The notes under the pieces were generated by a model, which was not told the DNA's origin, ran no database searches, and saw only the letters and a program-made list of their open reading frames with translations. This document shows, one piece after another, positions 44,220-55,750 of a stretch of 64,000 nt of DNA. Every line of letters begins with the position of its first letter. Position 1 is the first letter of the stretch. The position numbers and the translations under genes are program-made. Origin of the DNA: Sorex araneus. Lineage: Eukaryota; Chordata; Mammalia; Eulipotyphla; Soricidae. The stretch is from positions 375,746,303 through 375,810,302 of the forward strand of contig NC_073303.1 in the NCBI RefSeq assembly GCF_027595985.1, written 5' to 3'.

Positions 44220-45708
44220 AAATTTACATGTAGGTGTGGGGACGCTCGTTTGCGGCCCCGCGCAAGATCGACTCCGGAGGCAACTGAACCACTTTGGACA
44301 CGAGCGGCGCCCCCAAAATGCCTCCAAACTGTGTGCTGGGAGCTTCTGGCCCAGGCGCTGCCAGCGAGTGATGCAATTACCAAAAGAATTTTCCCTGGAC
44401 TTCATATAGAAATCCAAAACCGCGCGGCTGCTATCGCAGCCAATCTCTTGGTTGTCAGCAACCTAATATCTCTTGATTGTCAGCAACGTGTAAATGTTCC
44501 TTTTTGGCAGGGCTTAACGTGGGGGGAAACTCCAAACAATAGTACTAAGTTTTTTGTTAAAGGGTAAAAGATTGTAGCGATAGAATTTTAGGCAGAATTT
44601 TCCCTGGACTTTATATAGAAACCCAAAACTGCGCGGCTGCGGCAGCCTAATGTCATCTAATCATCAGCAATATGAAATGGTTCCTTTGTAATGGGTTGGA
44701 CTTTGGGGGGACCATAATAGGGTTAAAGTTTGTAGCGACGTGTAATTTCTGGCTGTACTTTCCCTGGACTTTATACAGAAATTCAAAACCGCGAGGCTGC
44801 TGCCATGGCCGCACAACCTATTGTCATTTAATCATCGCCAATATGAAATGGTTCCCTTTTAACGGGTCGAAATCCTAACAAGAATAGTAAGTCTTTTGCT
44901 GAAATATTGAAGGCCACCAAAGTGGTAGCCATCTCTATAGACTGAACTAAGCCATATCCCCACGCCGGCTGAGAAGAAATATCCTTCTTTCTCGGGAAGA
45001 AACGCGGCGTGGCGTTAACCATAGTATGATGTCCATTAAGCTGACACGGACCTGGTGGCGTGGGAATCGGATTCAAGGGAATAAATTATTATGTACTTGG
45101 AACAGCGGGACGCTGGTGGAATCTTGAGCCGGGGTCGATACCAGCGTATTACTTTTGGTTCCAGAAACTGCTTGCAGACATTCTACCAGACTATCAACTA
45201 AGCCAGAGCCCCACGCCGGCTGATGACGAGAAATAACCATCTCTTTTGGTTTGTTTTCCCTTTGTCAGGCAGCGTGGTGATTACTAAACAGGCGTGATCT
45301 CGGTGGCGCGGGACGAGGGGGGAAAAAAATAGAAAAGTTATGTAACAAACAGCGGGACTTAATATCTCTACATTCTCAGCAATGGAGAGCCATCAAATGC
45401 TTCCTTGACAGTGGGACTGTCTTTTCTTTTTTGGGGGGAAACCCTAGCAACAATAGTGAGTTATGTGTTGAAACATGGACTGTAACCAAGATAAAGCGTA
45501 AACAAAGTGAAACTTATCACTTACAAGGGCGGGGACTGGGGGGGCGGGAGGGGGCGGGAGGTTTAATGGGTGGTTGGTGATGGAATATGGGCACGGGTGA
45601 AGGGAAGGGTGTTTGAGTACTGTATAACTGACATAATCCTGAGAACTTTGTAACCCTCCACATGGTGATTCAATAAAATTTAAATTAAAAAAAAAATTTA
45701 CATGTAGG
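44220..45708 (+). mobile_element. Composite retroposon copy C, 1,459 bp, with a target-site duplication
   Basis: Body 44235-45693, flanked by aaatttacatgtagg at 44220-44234 and 45694-45708. From the 5' end: a GC-rich head of about 150 bp; three units each starting at tccctggactt (44392, 44601, 44761); a module with ccccacgccggctga that occurs twice (about 44955 and 45212); a further diverged unit near 45350-45470; and the shared 3' module (G-rich stretch, gaatatgggcacgggtgaag, AATAAA, A tail). The longest open frame is about 105 codons and matches nothing I know, so it is probably non-autonomous. It lies antisense in RTTN between exons 7 and 6. It could instead be an internally deleted L1 with repeated 5' UTR units. 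Confidence 0.8.
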
Positions 45709-45896
45709 GGCTGGAGTGATAGCACAGTGGGTAGGGCGTTTGCCCTGCACGCGGCCAACCCGGGTTCGAATCCCAGCATCCCATATGGTCCCCTGAGCAC
45801 CGCCAGGGGTAATTCCTGAGTGCATGAGCCAGGAGTAACCCCTGTGCATTGCCGGGTGTGACCCAAAAAGCAAAAAAAAAAAAAAAAATTTACATG
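45707..45896 (+). mobile_element. Full-length SINE (type 1)
   Basis: Begins ggggctggagtgatagcaca and ends gccgggtgtgacccaaaaag plus an A tail. The 3' duplication aaatttacatg lies at 45886-45896; its 5' partner is now shared with copy C's duplication (see findings). Confidence 0.93.
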
Positions 45897-45947
45897 AAAG
45901 TATTTAGAAGCAAATGAACTTTGTTCGTGTCAGTAATTACTCTTTTT

Positions 45948-46117
45948 TTCTTTCTTTCTTGGTCATACCTGGTGGTGCACAGGGGTTACTCCTGGCTCTG
46001 CACTCAGGAATTACCCCTGGTGGTGCTCAGGGGACCATATGGGATGCTGGGAATTGAACCCGGGTCGACCGCGTGCAAGGCAAATGCCCTCCCCGCTGTG
46101 CTATCGCTCCAGCCCCA
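45948..46117 (-). mobile_element. Full-length SINE (type 1)
   Basis: Minus orientation: a T-rich start, ggtcatacctggtggtgcac, atgggatgctgggaattgaa, gctgtgctatcgctccagcc. Confidence 0.92.
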
Positions 46118-46121
46118 GAAC

Positions 46122-46384
46122 CTTTTTTATTTTTTTAAATGAATCACCGTGAGGTAGTTACAGGCTTACAAACTTTTGTGCTTGCGTTTCAGTCATACAA
46201 TGATCGAGTACCCACCCCTCCACCTGTGCCCATTCACCTCCACCATGGTCCCAGCATCCCCCCCCACTACTCCCACCCTTTCCCATCCCCCCCCACCCCC
46301 ACCCCCCGCCTCTGTGGCAGGCGCACTCCCTTGTACTCTCTCTCCTTTCGGGTGCTGCGGTTTGCAATGCAGGTGTTAAGACAC
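46122..46384 (-). mobile_element. L1 3' UTR end
   Basis: The reverse complement ends with tcacggtgattcatttaaaa and carries ggtggaggtgaatgggcaca and a G-rich stretch, matching the L1 3' UTRs at 10918 and 61493. No ORF2 portion remains. Confidence 0.8.
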
Positions 46385-46840
46385 ACAGCACTTTAAACCA
46401 GACTGGCAAAACAAATTAGGAAATGTCGGGAAAGGTCTCAATTTTCATGGCCTAGGAAAAGCCTCCCCCAAAGTATGCTATTAATAAAGAGGGAAAAAAA
46501 CAACAACATGACTTTTCTGAAGGGCATGAGAAAACTTATGAAACATTAATACGACGTCCAAACGGCTTCCATAAAGAATTCATAACATACCCCAAAAGCT
46601 TAAGCAACGTTTAGGGAAAGCAAAGAACACAAACGTACATAATATATGAACGCAATCATGTAAAACAAACAGCAGCTCTGCGGAGAGAGAGAGCGCGGGC
46701 GGGGGAGGAAAACGCCAGCATCCCAGCGTCTCCGAGCCAGCCCCGGGCACAGGGGCACGGAAGCTGCCCCCGCAAACTCTTCAGAGCACACAGAGGCAGT
46801 TGGGAATCTGTTCCCTGAGGGTCCACGCGAGAGCACTGAC

Positions 46841-47033
46841 CGTCCGAGTCGCCGTGGCCTTCTGCAGCTTCGTCCGGAGCAGCGGGAACCGCATCGCACG
46901 TGGCGGGCGCCAGGAAGCGGTGCTCCACCATCTGGTGCAGGTGCTCGTAGAAGCGACAGTGGCTCAGGAGCGCCTGGAGGGCCGGCGTGCCCACGAGGGA
47001 CAGGCCCGAGTCCTCGTCATGGACACAGGGGCC
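46841..47033 (-). CDS. RTTN: RTTN exon 6 of 22 in window
   Basis: Sixty-four codons plus one base (phase 0 in, phase 1 out), starting [20 protein letters not shown]. It includes [18 protein letters not shown] and ends GHGDSD(G). The acceptor ends tcctctctcgcag and the donor is GACG/gtcagt. It follows the largest intron but one (7,808 bp). The C-terminal part of the exon is acidic and probably disordered. Confidence 0.93.
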
Positions 47034-47561
47034 CTGCGAGAGAGGAGAGACGCTGGGCCCGGCCCTGGCGGTGCCCTCAGCGACACACGGCCCCGCCGAC
47101 CCCAAAGCCCTCCCCGAAGGCGTCAGGGCCCCGACAAGCTCCCCACACCCGAAACACAGTCACCCCACACCGTCCCTAACACCCGAATCCACGGGTCCAG
47201 AAGCGCTGCCCCCGCTGATTCTGCAGCGGGCGGGTGTGAGTGTGAGTGTGAACGCGCCACACTCGCCAGCAGGACGGGAGGTGGTGAGCCGTGCCACGCT
47301 CCCATCCCTGGGCAGGCCCCTCCGAGCAACTCTTCACACTGCCTCGCGCTGCTGTTCGGGGCAGAAGTCAAGCATCGGGGTTGGCCGAAGCTTTGCGGAT
47401 AACTCCACCTTTAGTTTACCTGTATTTCTAATTTTGGAAAATGTGATAAAGATTTCAAAGTCGTAAGACAAAGAAAAGTGGAAGACAGAAATGAGAAATC
47501 TCAGTCCGTGTTGACAGAAAACGTCAGTTCCAAACATGCCCAACACGTATGAGTCACTTAG

Positions 47562-47601
<40 letters not shown>

Positions 47602-49000
47602 CCTCACCACTCTCCACCAACACCAAAAACAGAAGCTGACTCTTACTAGGCAGGAAGAGAAAGTTACTCACACAGAAGGGGATAAGCAACAAAAATTACG
47701 TGAAATAACGGGATGTCCACGAACCTTCCTTCTCACAAACATCATTATGCTTTCGTCCCACCTCAGCCGTGAAGGCCTCTGGTGGGCGGCGCTGTGACCG
47801 TGTGTCCCAACACTGTGCCCTTCACTGCACGAGGGGTCAATCCTCACACTGAATAAGCATGTGCCTGTCCAGTGACCAGCCGGCCTGGGACGGCCACCAC
47901 CGTCACTTGAAATTCAGAGGCCCGGGAGCAGCAGGTCCAAAGAGCGCACAGCCGATTCAGGGACCGTGGCCCTCACCCCATTATCTGGGCAAGAAGTAAT
48001 GACTCCAAGTCAAGGCCTGGTCGAACGTACTTCGCCAAGTCACGCACTCGAGACTCAGCAGCTGTGGAACAGCACACTGAAGGTAGTTCAAGAAAGGAAC
48101 AACAAAGACTGAAAGATAAAACATTCAGCTAAGTTTCTTTACTCACTTAAGTCTACTTTTAAAAAGCAAATCATTAACATAAAACTCTCAAGCAAAGTCG
48201 TAAAAGCACTATTTTTTAAATATGGCTTAGCAATGTCCAGAAACCCACTAAAATATTTTACTTACAGATCATGTCAAATTATTTTGCTCACTATTGAAGA
48301 ATTGTGTCTACATGATTGCTTCCCGGATGGGGTGACAGCCACAGTTCAACACTCCCAAAGATTTAACAAAAGTAGTCGAAGGCACATCGACTGCATAAAT
48401 CTAGAAAATGGGTTTTGTAAGAGTTCTTAAGTCTGCTGATTCCTTATTTTGAAAAGGCCTATTGAGGATTCTTACCATCTGCTAGGAAAAAAGGTGCTAC
48501 AAATTCCTCTGAAAATCACCTTCGATTTAACTGTGATTTCAGTGTGAGAAATGATACATGTAAATATGACGTGCAACTGAGGTAGATATTCTCATTCACC
48601 TAGCTCGTCTCTCTAACATAGCTAGGTTTACCCCTAATGATTGTATTTTTTAAAGATCATAAAGATTTTTGATGATCTTAAAAAAAATATGCAACAGGAG
48701 AGATCCTATTCCTGATAAATACAATAAAGGCAAGGAAAGGAGTCATGCGACAGATTTTATCGTTGTCAAGAGTATGTAATAAGCAAAATGTACCATCTGA
48801 CAATAGAAAGTGAAATCCTTGAAGGTGGATCGCTGAAGTTTCTACCTCTCCCGCGAAGGGCCGGGAGCTGTGCGGCGAGCCCCGGCCAGCGCCCCCAACT
48901 TCACTGGCGGGCAAGCGCACCCCCTAACCCAAACTTCAACACCTTTCGGCTGTGTCTTCCGACTCTTCACATTTTCTTTCCTTTCCTCCCCCCACTTACT
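47034..49000. other. RTTN intron, mostly single-copy
   Basis: Holds a (GT)n run at 47562-47599. From 48100 to 48780 it is AT-rich with no recognised repeat. Confidence 0.4.
47562..47599. repeat. (GT)n microsatellite
   Basis: About 19 uninterrupted GT units. Confidence 0.97.
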
Positions 49001-49009
49001 GATTCATTT

Positions 49010-49138
49010 ATGTTTGGTTCTTGCGTCACACGCAGCTGGCTCTCACGCAGGGGTCCTGTGGGAGGTGGGGCTCGAACCCGAGTGAGCCACTCACAAGGCG
49101 AGCGCCCCGCCCCCCCCGCTGTCCTGTCTCCCCAGCCC
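49010..49138 (-). mobile_element. Diverged SINE (type 1)
   Basis: Minus orientation with ggggctcgaacccgagtgag and a head-like end tgtctccccagccctc. The rest is degraded. Confidence 0.5.
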
Positions 49139-49707
49139 TCTTTTCACTGACTCATACTGATTCCTCACTGGCTTAAGGCACCAGGAGGCTACGGACTCAG
49201 CCCCCCGAGCAGCCGCGGAGACCTCTCTACTCATGTCCTCCTCCAGTGCTCCGCGGGACCACGACTCTCACCAAGCCGAGCAATTAGTTTTGTGAAGAGA
49301 TAACAGAAAAGTCAATCTGCCAAGTCGTTCTTTAGAACCTAATTTTTTTTCTCTGCCTAGAAATCATGGAGAAAATTATTCAGTCCTCTGAAGAAGTTAA
49401 ACTGATTCTGATGTGACAAAGGAATGAATATCCCAGAAAATAAAGGCCAAGAAATAGAAATGTAAAAGATAAGGTGAAGGGAAGAACAATTCAGAGGGGG
49501 CTCGTAGGATTTGTCAAAAGATAAAACAGAAGCAAAACAAGGGGAGAGTCACTTTTAAAGCAAAAAAATACAGAAAAAAAATTGTCAGAACCAACCAAGA
49601 GCTAAAGGACAGCCCCAGCTTCCAATTAAGTTTCTTACTGGATGTCACACGAGAGAAGGGAAAAAAGGGCAGCACCATTACAATCCCGAACATCACAGAC
49701 GAAGAGA

Positions 49708-49840
49708 CGCGAGGCTGGGGCGAAAGCACAGCGAGTGGAGCACCTGCCTGGCACGCGGACAACCCAAGGTCCATCCCTGGCACCCCAGAAAGCCCGACTC
49801 CCTGAGCACTGCTGGGTATGGCCCACAAACAAAAAGATTT
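49708..49840 (+). mobile_element. Diverged SINE (type 1)
   Basis: Blocks gaggctggggcgaaagcaca, gcctggcacgcggacaaccc, gagcactgctgggtatggcc. Confidence 0.75.
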
Positions 49841-50057
49841 AAGAAACAAAGAAAAACCACACAACAGAAAAAGAAAGATGAAGCGATGGCAGAAGACAGA
49901 GCAAAAGGCTGTAACAAAGGCCACTCGAGTGCCCGGGGCTTCCTCCAGGGCCGCCCCGGGTGCAGGAAGCAGCAGAACAACCTTCCGGGGAGGCAGGATG
50001 GCACCAGTGCCTGCCAACTATCCAAGTTGTTAATCCAGCACCGTCTAACAGACCCTC

Positions 50058-50258
50058 AAATCCAGAAGAACGGGCTGGAGCAATAGCACAGTGGGGAGGG
50101 CGTTTGCCATGCATGCGGCCGACCCGGGTTCGAATCCCAGCATCCCATAGGGTCCCCCGAGCACCACCAGGAGTAATTCCTGAGTGCAGAGCCTGGAGCG
50201 ATCCCTGAGTGTCGCCTGATGTGAGCCAAAAGGAAAAAAAAAAAAATCCAGAAGAACG
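50058..50258 (+). mobile_element. Full-length SINE (type 1) with a target-site duplication
   Basis: Body about 50073-50243, flanked by aaatccagaagaacg at 50058-50072 and 50244-50258. Head gggctggagcaatagcacag, box B-like cccgggttcgaatcccagca. Confidence 0.95.
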
Positions 50259-50314
50259 TCTGAAGCTTCCGCTCGTGCACTGGGCGTGAGGTAAGAGGAC
50301 AATCACCTTTCCTT

Positions 50315-50595
50315 TTTGTTGTTGTCTTTGGGTCACACCCGCTCAGCTTGCTCGGGACTGACTCCTGACTTGGTGCTCAGGGCTCACTCCCGACAGGGCC
50401 AGAAGCCCGGCCAGCGCCTGCAGGGCTGCGCTCCTCTCCTGGGCCACACTCCAGAGCTCTGTTCATTTGTCCCACCCGGCTGTGCTCAGGACTTGCTCCT
50501 GGCTCCGTGCTCAGGGCTCACTCCTGCGGGGCTCCTCGGACCACACAGGGTGCCGTGGCCTGCGCCCGGGCCGTTCAGCTGCAAGGCTGACAGAA
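50315..50595 (-). mobile_element. Two SINE (type 1) fragments
   Basis: Minus-orientation pieces at about 50315-50400 (ggtcacacccgctcagcttg) and about 50466-50590 (gctgtgctcaggacttgctc). Both are degraded. Confidence 0.6.
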
Positions 50596-50614
50596 ACAAC
50601 CAGGGCTGGGCTGG

Positions 50615-51130
50615 CGCGGGGGAGAGCAGCCCCCCTCCTGCTGCTGGGAATGCCAGGCGGGTCAGCCGCTCTGGAAAATAACACGGACTCCCCAAAACGA
50701 AGGCTCCAGCCCCCCGGAAGCGGCAATTCTACTTCCAAACACCTACCGCCAGGGCCCCCGAGCCCGGTTTTGAAAAGCCATTAGTACTCCTATTCCACTG
50801 CAGCTCTCACCACGGTGGCCTAAATCTGGAAACAACCCGTGTGTCTGAGAACAGAGGGCCAGATAAAGAAACCGAGGCAGACACCCACGACGGAATACTA
50901 CGCAGCATGGAAAAAAGACAAAATCGTCAGTTTGTCAAACGTGGACAAAATTAGAAAATAGCTGAGTAGAATGAGTCAGAGAGAGAGATAGAGACAGACG
51001 CGGAATGATTTGTCTCAGATATGGAACAGAAAGAAATGTAACAGGGGAAGAACAAATGTCTGAAAGAGACAGAGCTGAGCGCTGATGTACAGAATGAGAT
51101 GACCCAGGGAGGGCTAGAGGGGACACAGAG
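50615..51130 (+). mobile_element. Diverged L1, ORF2 end
   Basis: Decayed ORF2 C-terminal region: ctgctgctgggaatgccagg, cggaatactacgcagcatgg, gagtagaatgagtcagagag. Frames are broken. It runs into the 39-bp repeats at its 3' side. Confidence 0.75.
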
Positions 51131-51194
51131 ACAATGGTGGAGGGAAGTGACATGCCAATGGGGTGTGTGTGTTGGGTTGCGGGTGGGGGTTGGA

Positions 51195-51345
51195 ATGGTG
51201 TACGCATGGAATGCCATCATTAACCGTGTTAGGATGGGGTACGCATGGAATCCCACCATTAACCGTGTTAGGATGGTGTGCACATGGAATCCCACCATTA
51301 ACCATGTTAGGATGGGGTACGCGTGGAATCCCATCATTTATTGCA
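51195..51345. repeat. 39-bp minisatellite, about 4 units
   Basis: Units based on ggatggggtacgcatggaat plus cccaccattaaccgtgtta, repeated about four times with a few substitutions. It lies at the 3' end of an L1 remnant. Confidence 0.93.
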
Positions 51346-51359
51346 AATCATGCCTCAGA

Positions 51360-52560
51360 TAAAACCTTTCTCAGTGTTGAGGCCGAGTAACAGAGGGTGT
51401 GTGAGGTGACGCTGCAGAGAGGCAAGGCCTCCCCTCCTCAGTGGGGGGGGGGGGGGCGCCCAACGAGACGCACAGGCAGCCAACGGGGTCAGAAAGAGCA
51501 GGGGGGCGGTGAGACGCTAAGGGAGAGAGCTAACTCCAGCGGCAGGCGGTGGTCCACGAGCAGTGACTCCGACACAGAGACGCGCTCAGAGCACCCTCGT
51601 GTGCTCGGCTGCCACGGTAACGCCCTAAACTCCGGAAATGGGAAGGAGGGATGCAACTCTGAGAAGGGCGCGGGGCAGAGACCGCGTCAGAAGCTCGCCC
51701 AGGGCACGGGGGCGCGTGCACTTATTATCTTTAGAAAATGACTCCCGGAGACCCCGACTGTTCGTTCAGAAAGTCTGTGACTTCCAGGAAAGCCAGACGA
51801 TCAGGAACTGGGCCTGCTCCACAGCGCGTATTCTTCGTCTAATTCCTGAGACGTGAACGTGAAGTCTGCACCTCCACTCCCACGTGCGGGAACTCTTCCC
51901 GCCGGAGCGGCTCGTTATCATGAGGCTTTACGGGTGGCCAAACAGCCGGGCCCAGCATATGCCGCCAGGACGGGGGACTCGGGCGTCCCCCAGGGGACTA
52001 CGGCCATGCGCACGAGAAGCCTTCCGAGCACACCTCAGGCTCAGGGACTGATGGGGCGTCTAGCCGGGCCACAGGGCTGTCTCGAGACGTCTACACCGTC
52101 AGCAGCCCGCCCTTGGGCGAGCGCCAGCTGCCAGGGAGGGCCGGAGGGCAGGACGCGAAGGGAGACACCTTCCACACCACCACAGGCCACTGCGAGCACG
52201 TTTGCAAGGAAGATGCCAAGCTGATCGTCTCATAAAACACTCCAATCTGAAAATATCGTTCTCGAGATGCAGCGAGCTATAATACCAATTTCAAAGCTCG
52301 ACCCTCGACTACTGAAACACCCACTAGCCAGGGTTCAAAAGGAGTGAGAAGCAAGTCGAAGTGATATTCATGAAAGAGAGAGAATTAATATTTTCACGGG
52401 AAATTGACTTTCCGCTAACAGGGGGTGTCGGGGCGGGAGGGGCTTTGGGGTCCCCATGGCAAGGCTCCCCGACGAGGTCACCCCAACAGTGCTCACACCG
52501 AGCTCTGCTGTGCAGCAAGTGCCGAACCCTCTCCCTGCAGCTCTCGGCGACAAGAAGAGA
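51360..52560. other. RTTN intron, no extra feature
   Basis: GC-rich single-copy DNA with a G homopolymer run at about 51446-51457. No repeat family was recognised. Confidence 0.35.
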
Positions 52561-52564
52561 TAGA

Positions 52565-52668
52565 GGGAAAGACAGGGAGAGAGGGAGAGAGAGGTAGGGA
52601 GAGAGAGGGGGGAAGAGAGAGGGAGAGAGAAAGGGAGAGAGAGGGAGAGAGAGAGGGAGAGAGAATGC
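52565..52668. repeat. GA-rich simple repeat
   Basis: About 100 bp of GAGAGG/GAGAGA on the plus strand. Confidence 0.95.
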
Positions 52669-53044
52669 CGACTCCTCCAGAAGTGGAGCGAGCCGCGCCC
52701 AGTCCGAGCCTGAGGGGGCGTGGGGGCCGCCTGCCTCTGCTCTCGGGGCCCTCCCCAGCTCTCCCCAGGGTCCCTCTGCTCAGGGCTACCGTGACTGTCC
52801 TCCAACTCCCACCCACTGCTCCCCACAGGGCTGTACCCGACAGTGCTGCACCAGCGGTGGGCGGGTTTCTTTTCACACACCCGCCCGCAGACTGCCCCCT
52901 GTCCCTGACACGAGCCTTCTCCCTGCGAGGAGGCAGCTCCCTGTCGTGATCTGGGTCTCCCTGCCGGGGGGTGATGCTTTCCCATGTGCCTGCTGGCCAC
53001 CCGCCTGTCACCCTCCGAGAGTGTCCATTTCCTCTCCCCACTTG

Positions 53045-53445
53045 TTCATAGGGCTGCTGAATTTTTCGTTGCTGTTGTTGATCTTCATGAGCATTTTATA
53101 TGTGATAGAACCTTTAACTGATGTGTGGAATGCAAATATTTTTGCCCATTCGGTTAACAGTCTTTTAGTTTCACCCCATGTTTGGGGTTTTTTGGTTTGT
53201 TTGGGTTTTTTCTGTTTGTTTGTTTTTTGCCATACAGAAGCTCTTTAACTTTATGTGACTTTATACAACTTTAATGTGATTTCAGTCAACTTTATATAAC
53301 CACGGTTTCATTTGCTTACTTTTGTGTTGTTGCTTTTGCCACTGGTATCAGATCACTGAAGGCAACTTTAAGGTCCAAATTTTGAAGTATTTTGCAGCAT
53401 CATGAAAACTAAGGCGATCGCTGGGACGCTTTGCACGTTTTATCT
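53045..53445 (-). mobile_element. Old L1 fragment
   Basis: Minus-orientation blocks with L1 ORF2 character: ttttgcccattcggttaaca, tgccatacagaagctcttta, ttgttgcttttgccactggt. No open frame remains. Confidence 0.65.
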
Positions 53446-53449
53446 GCCA

Positions 53450-54841
53450 GCAACAACTAAAGGGCCTCTCTGTCTTCTCTGTGTGGGGCTGGGAGAGCGC
53501 TTTGAAAACGCATTAAAATAGACGCATAAAAACAGGAGTCTTCCCGACACGTATCTCCACTTAGGGAGAGTAAGTTAAGTGCTCAGATACAAAACACAGC
53601 AGCCAAAGCACCCGTTAGAGAGCATGAAGCCCAGCGAGAGAGCCTGACCCTGGGCCGTCCCCCACACGCCGAGGGCAAACCCCGGCAGCTCCTGTCCGAG
53701 ACCCTGGGTCCCAGCAGGGCACGTGACCGTCACAGCCAACAGGGTCACCACGGGGAGGGGGGGAAGTCACTCGGGGCACTGCAGAGCACGGGAGGCTTCA
53801 GGACCGCATCGGCCAGGGGGCGTCGTTCTGAATACGCGCTTTCAGAACGGAAAGTCTGTCTGGCATGGGCCCGCCTGGCTGTCCCAGCCCGGTGTGAGGC
53901 CGGTAGCAGAGGCAAACGGTACCCTGACGGCCGGAGCGTGGCGGGAACAGCAGCAGAGGCGGGGCTGGGGAGGGGCTGGGGGGGCCCGGGGCGAGGCGGG
54001 AACTGCAGCGGGGGCGGGGCTGGGGGGGTGGGGTGGGAACTGCAGCGGGGTCGGGCCGGGCGGGCAGGGCCACTCTCTGCGCAAACACCATCCATCCACC
54101 TCGGTCCACGCTAAGTATTTATGGACCTTCCGGGAGCCGCGACGCCCCCCACACTCTGACCTGTGCTGACCAGCCCGTCGCAGCCCGCAGGGGCCAGAGG
54201 AGCCGAGCACCCGGCCTGGCACCAGCTCCCGGCACTGTCCCTCCTGGCCCAGGCTCTGGCCGGACGCACAGCCCAGAGGGCGTCGGGGCGGGGTCGTAAG
54301 TGTTGGGCGGTGCCCTGGGCAGGGGCAGGAGCGATCCTCAGCCTCCAGTCTGGATGCTGGACAGGACACCCCCGGGACCCCCGTCCTGGGCCTTCCTGCC
54401 TCCGGCACAGGGTGCGAGTGGACCAGAGGCAGCGTCCAAGGCGTCCAGGGCCCTGCACTGCTCGAGCTTCGTCTGACCAGCGCGTCGTCCCTGAGACCCG
54501 GCCCCGGCCCTGCAGGGCACTGCCAGCCGGGCTCCCCGCGCTGACAGCGACAGCAGGCGACCCGCGGACGCCAGGAAACTCCCGACTTAACCGTCAGGCA
54601 CGAGTCCCACTCGCCCGAAGGATCCACGCGCCCAGGAGAGGACGGGAGGTGGGCGACACCGAGGAGCCCCGGCCCCCCCACCCACAGAGGGTCCGAGTAC
54701 CGCGCCCAGCTCGGGCCTCCTCCAAGCGGCCACGTGTGACGCTCCCGGCACGTGCCGAGACGCAGCGACACTCGCTACTATTGTTTCTGCCTAGAGTGAC
54801 TTTGAATACCACGGAGCTGATAATTACTTTAAGTCACTCAC
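53450..54841. other. RTTN intron, no extra feature
   Basis: Mostly GC-rich single-copy sequence, with a short GGGGC-rich tandem-like stretch at about 53955-54065. No second gene was seen. Confidence 0.4.
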
Positions 54842-54913
54842 CTGCCAAGTATAATCCTTTATACTTTCTGAAGGCATGGGAATTACAAGGAGATTCTGAA
54901 GAATAAACGCGGC
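54842..54913 (-). CDS. RTTN: RTTN exon 5 of 22 in window
   Basis: Small exon of 24 codons, phase 0 to 0: [16 protein letters not shown] then SIKDYTWQ. The acceptor is cgtctccag and the donor CAG/gtgagt. Two weaker internal AG sites (after ATTCTTCAG and GCCTTCAG) were rejected: one drops the conserved AAFILQ and the other breaks the frame. Only 9 of 24 codons end in G or C, in sharp contrast to neighbouring exons. Confidence 0.92.
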
Positions 54914-55159
54914 CTGGAGACGAAGGGGAAAGAAAACAAATGTCAACACTGCCATCTTGTTGTCAGTTCTGAAATAACCAATATATCATTCATCAGCAAC
55001 CAGAAACGAGCCCTGGCCGGCCGCGTGCTGAGAGATGGCAAAAACTGGCAGACTGGAACTGATTTGGGGAGGTGGCCTCACAGGGATAAAATGATTTCAG
55101 AAAATAAACTTTTTTTCTGATTTTAAAACTTTAAAAAAAAAAATCTGTATTTCGTTTGG

Positions 55160-55255
55160 TTGGTTTATTCTGGGTTTGGGAGCCACAGCTTGGTGGTGCT
55201 CAGGGCGTCTCTGTGTCTTGGGGGGCAGGGACCCTAGCCAGACCCCTCCCAGGCC
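55160..55255 (-). mobile_element. SINE fragment
   Basis: Minus-orientation remnant, ggagccacagcttggtggtg followed by ctcagggcg, cut off by the CA run. Confidence 0.45.
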
Positions 55256-55257
55256 AA

Positions 55258-55259
55258 GT

Positions 55260-55304
<45 letters not shown>

Positions 55305-55340
55305 CGCACACACGCACACACGCACGCACACACGCACAGT
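55258..55340. repeat. (CA)n microsatellite
   Basis: About 40 CA units with GCACA variants toward the end. Confidence 0.96.
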
Positions 55341-55750
55341 CTCTTCAGTTATTTCTATGATGCAAGATTTGCAAATCTTAAATAGCACTGAGACTCATTT
55401 GAAAATTATGCTCGTATGTTTCTATTACTCCTTGGTAGACCATATCCACATCTCTTGAGTTGACAAATGAAGAGGAAGCTCCAAGTTTAAAGAGTGCTAG
55501 TGGGAACATCAGAATGAGAAGATAATCCTAGTGAATGCAGAAGATACTTGTTTGGTTTAATGTTCAAAACACACAAAGTAGACCTAAAACTCAGTAATAA
55601 TAACAAAAGAAAGCAAATCAAACCTATTGTTCAAATGAAAAACATTGGCAGAGGGTCTAAATAGGCTCTTTCCCCCCGAAACAGAGATGGCTGATGGGCA
55701 CGTGACAGGCTCGGTACCTCTGCCCAGGGAAACGCAAATGAGAAGTCTCG

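Noticed and set aside
45685..45873. Short frames repeated at many sites (GYSWLCTQELLLVVLRGPYG-like)
   Set aside because: The same peptide appears wherever the type 1 SINE occurs in reverse orientation. It is repeat translation.
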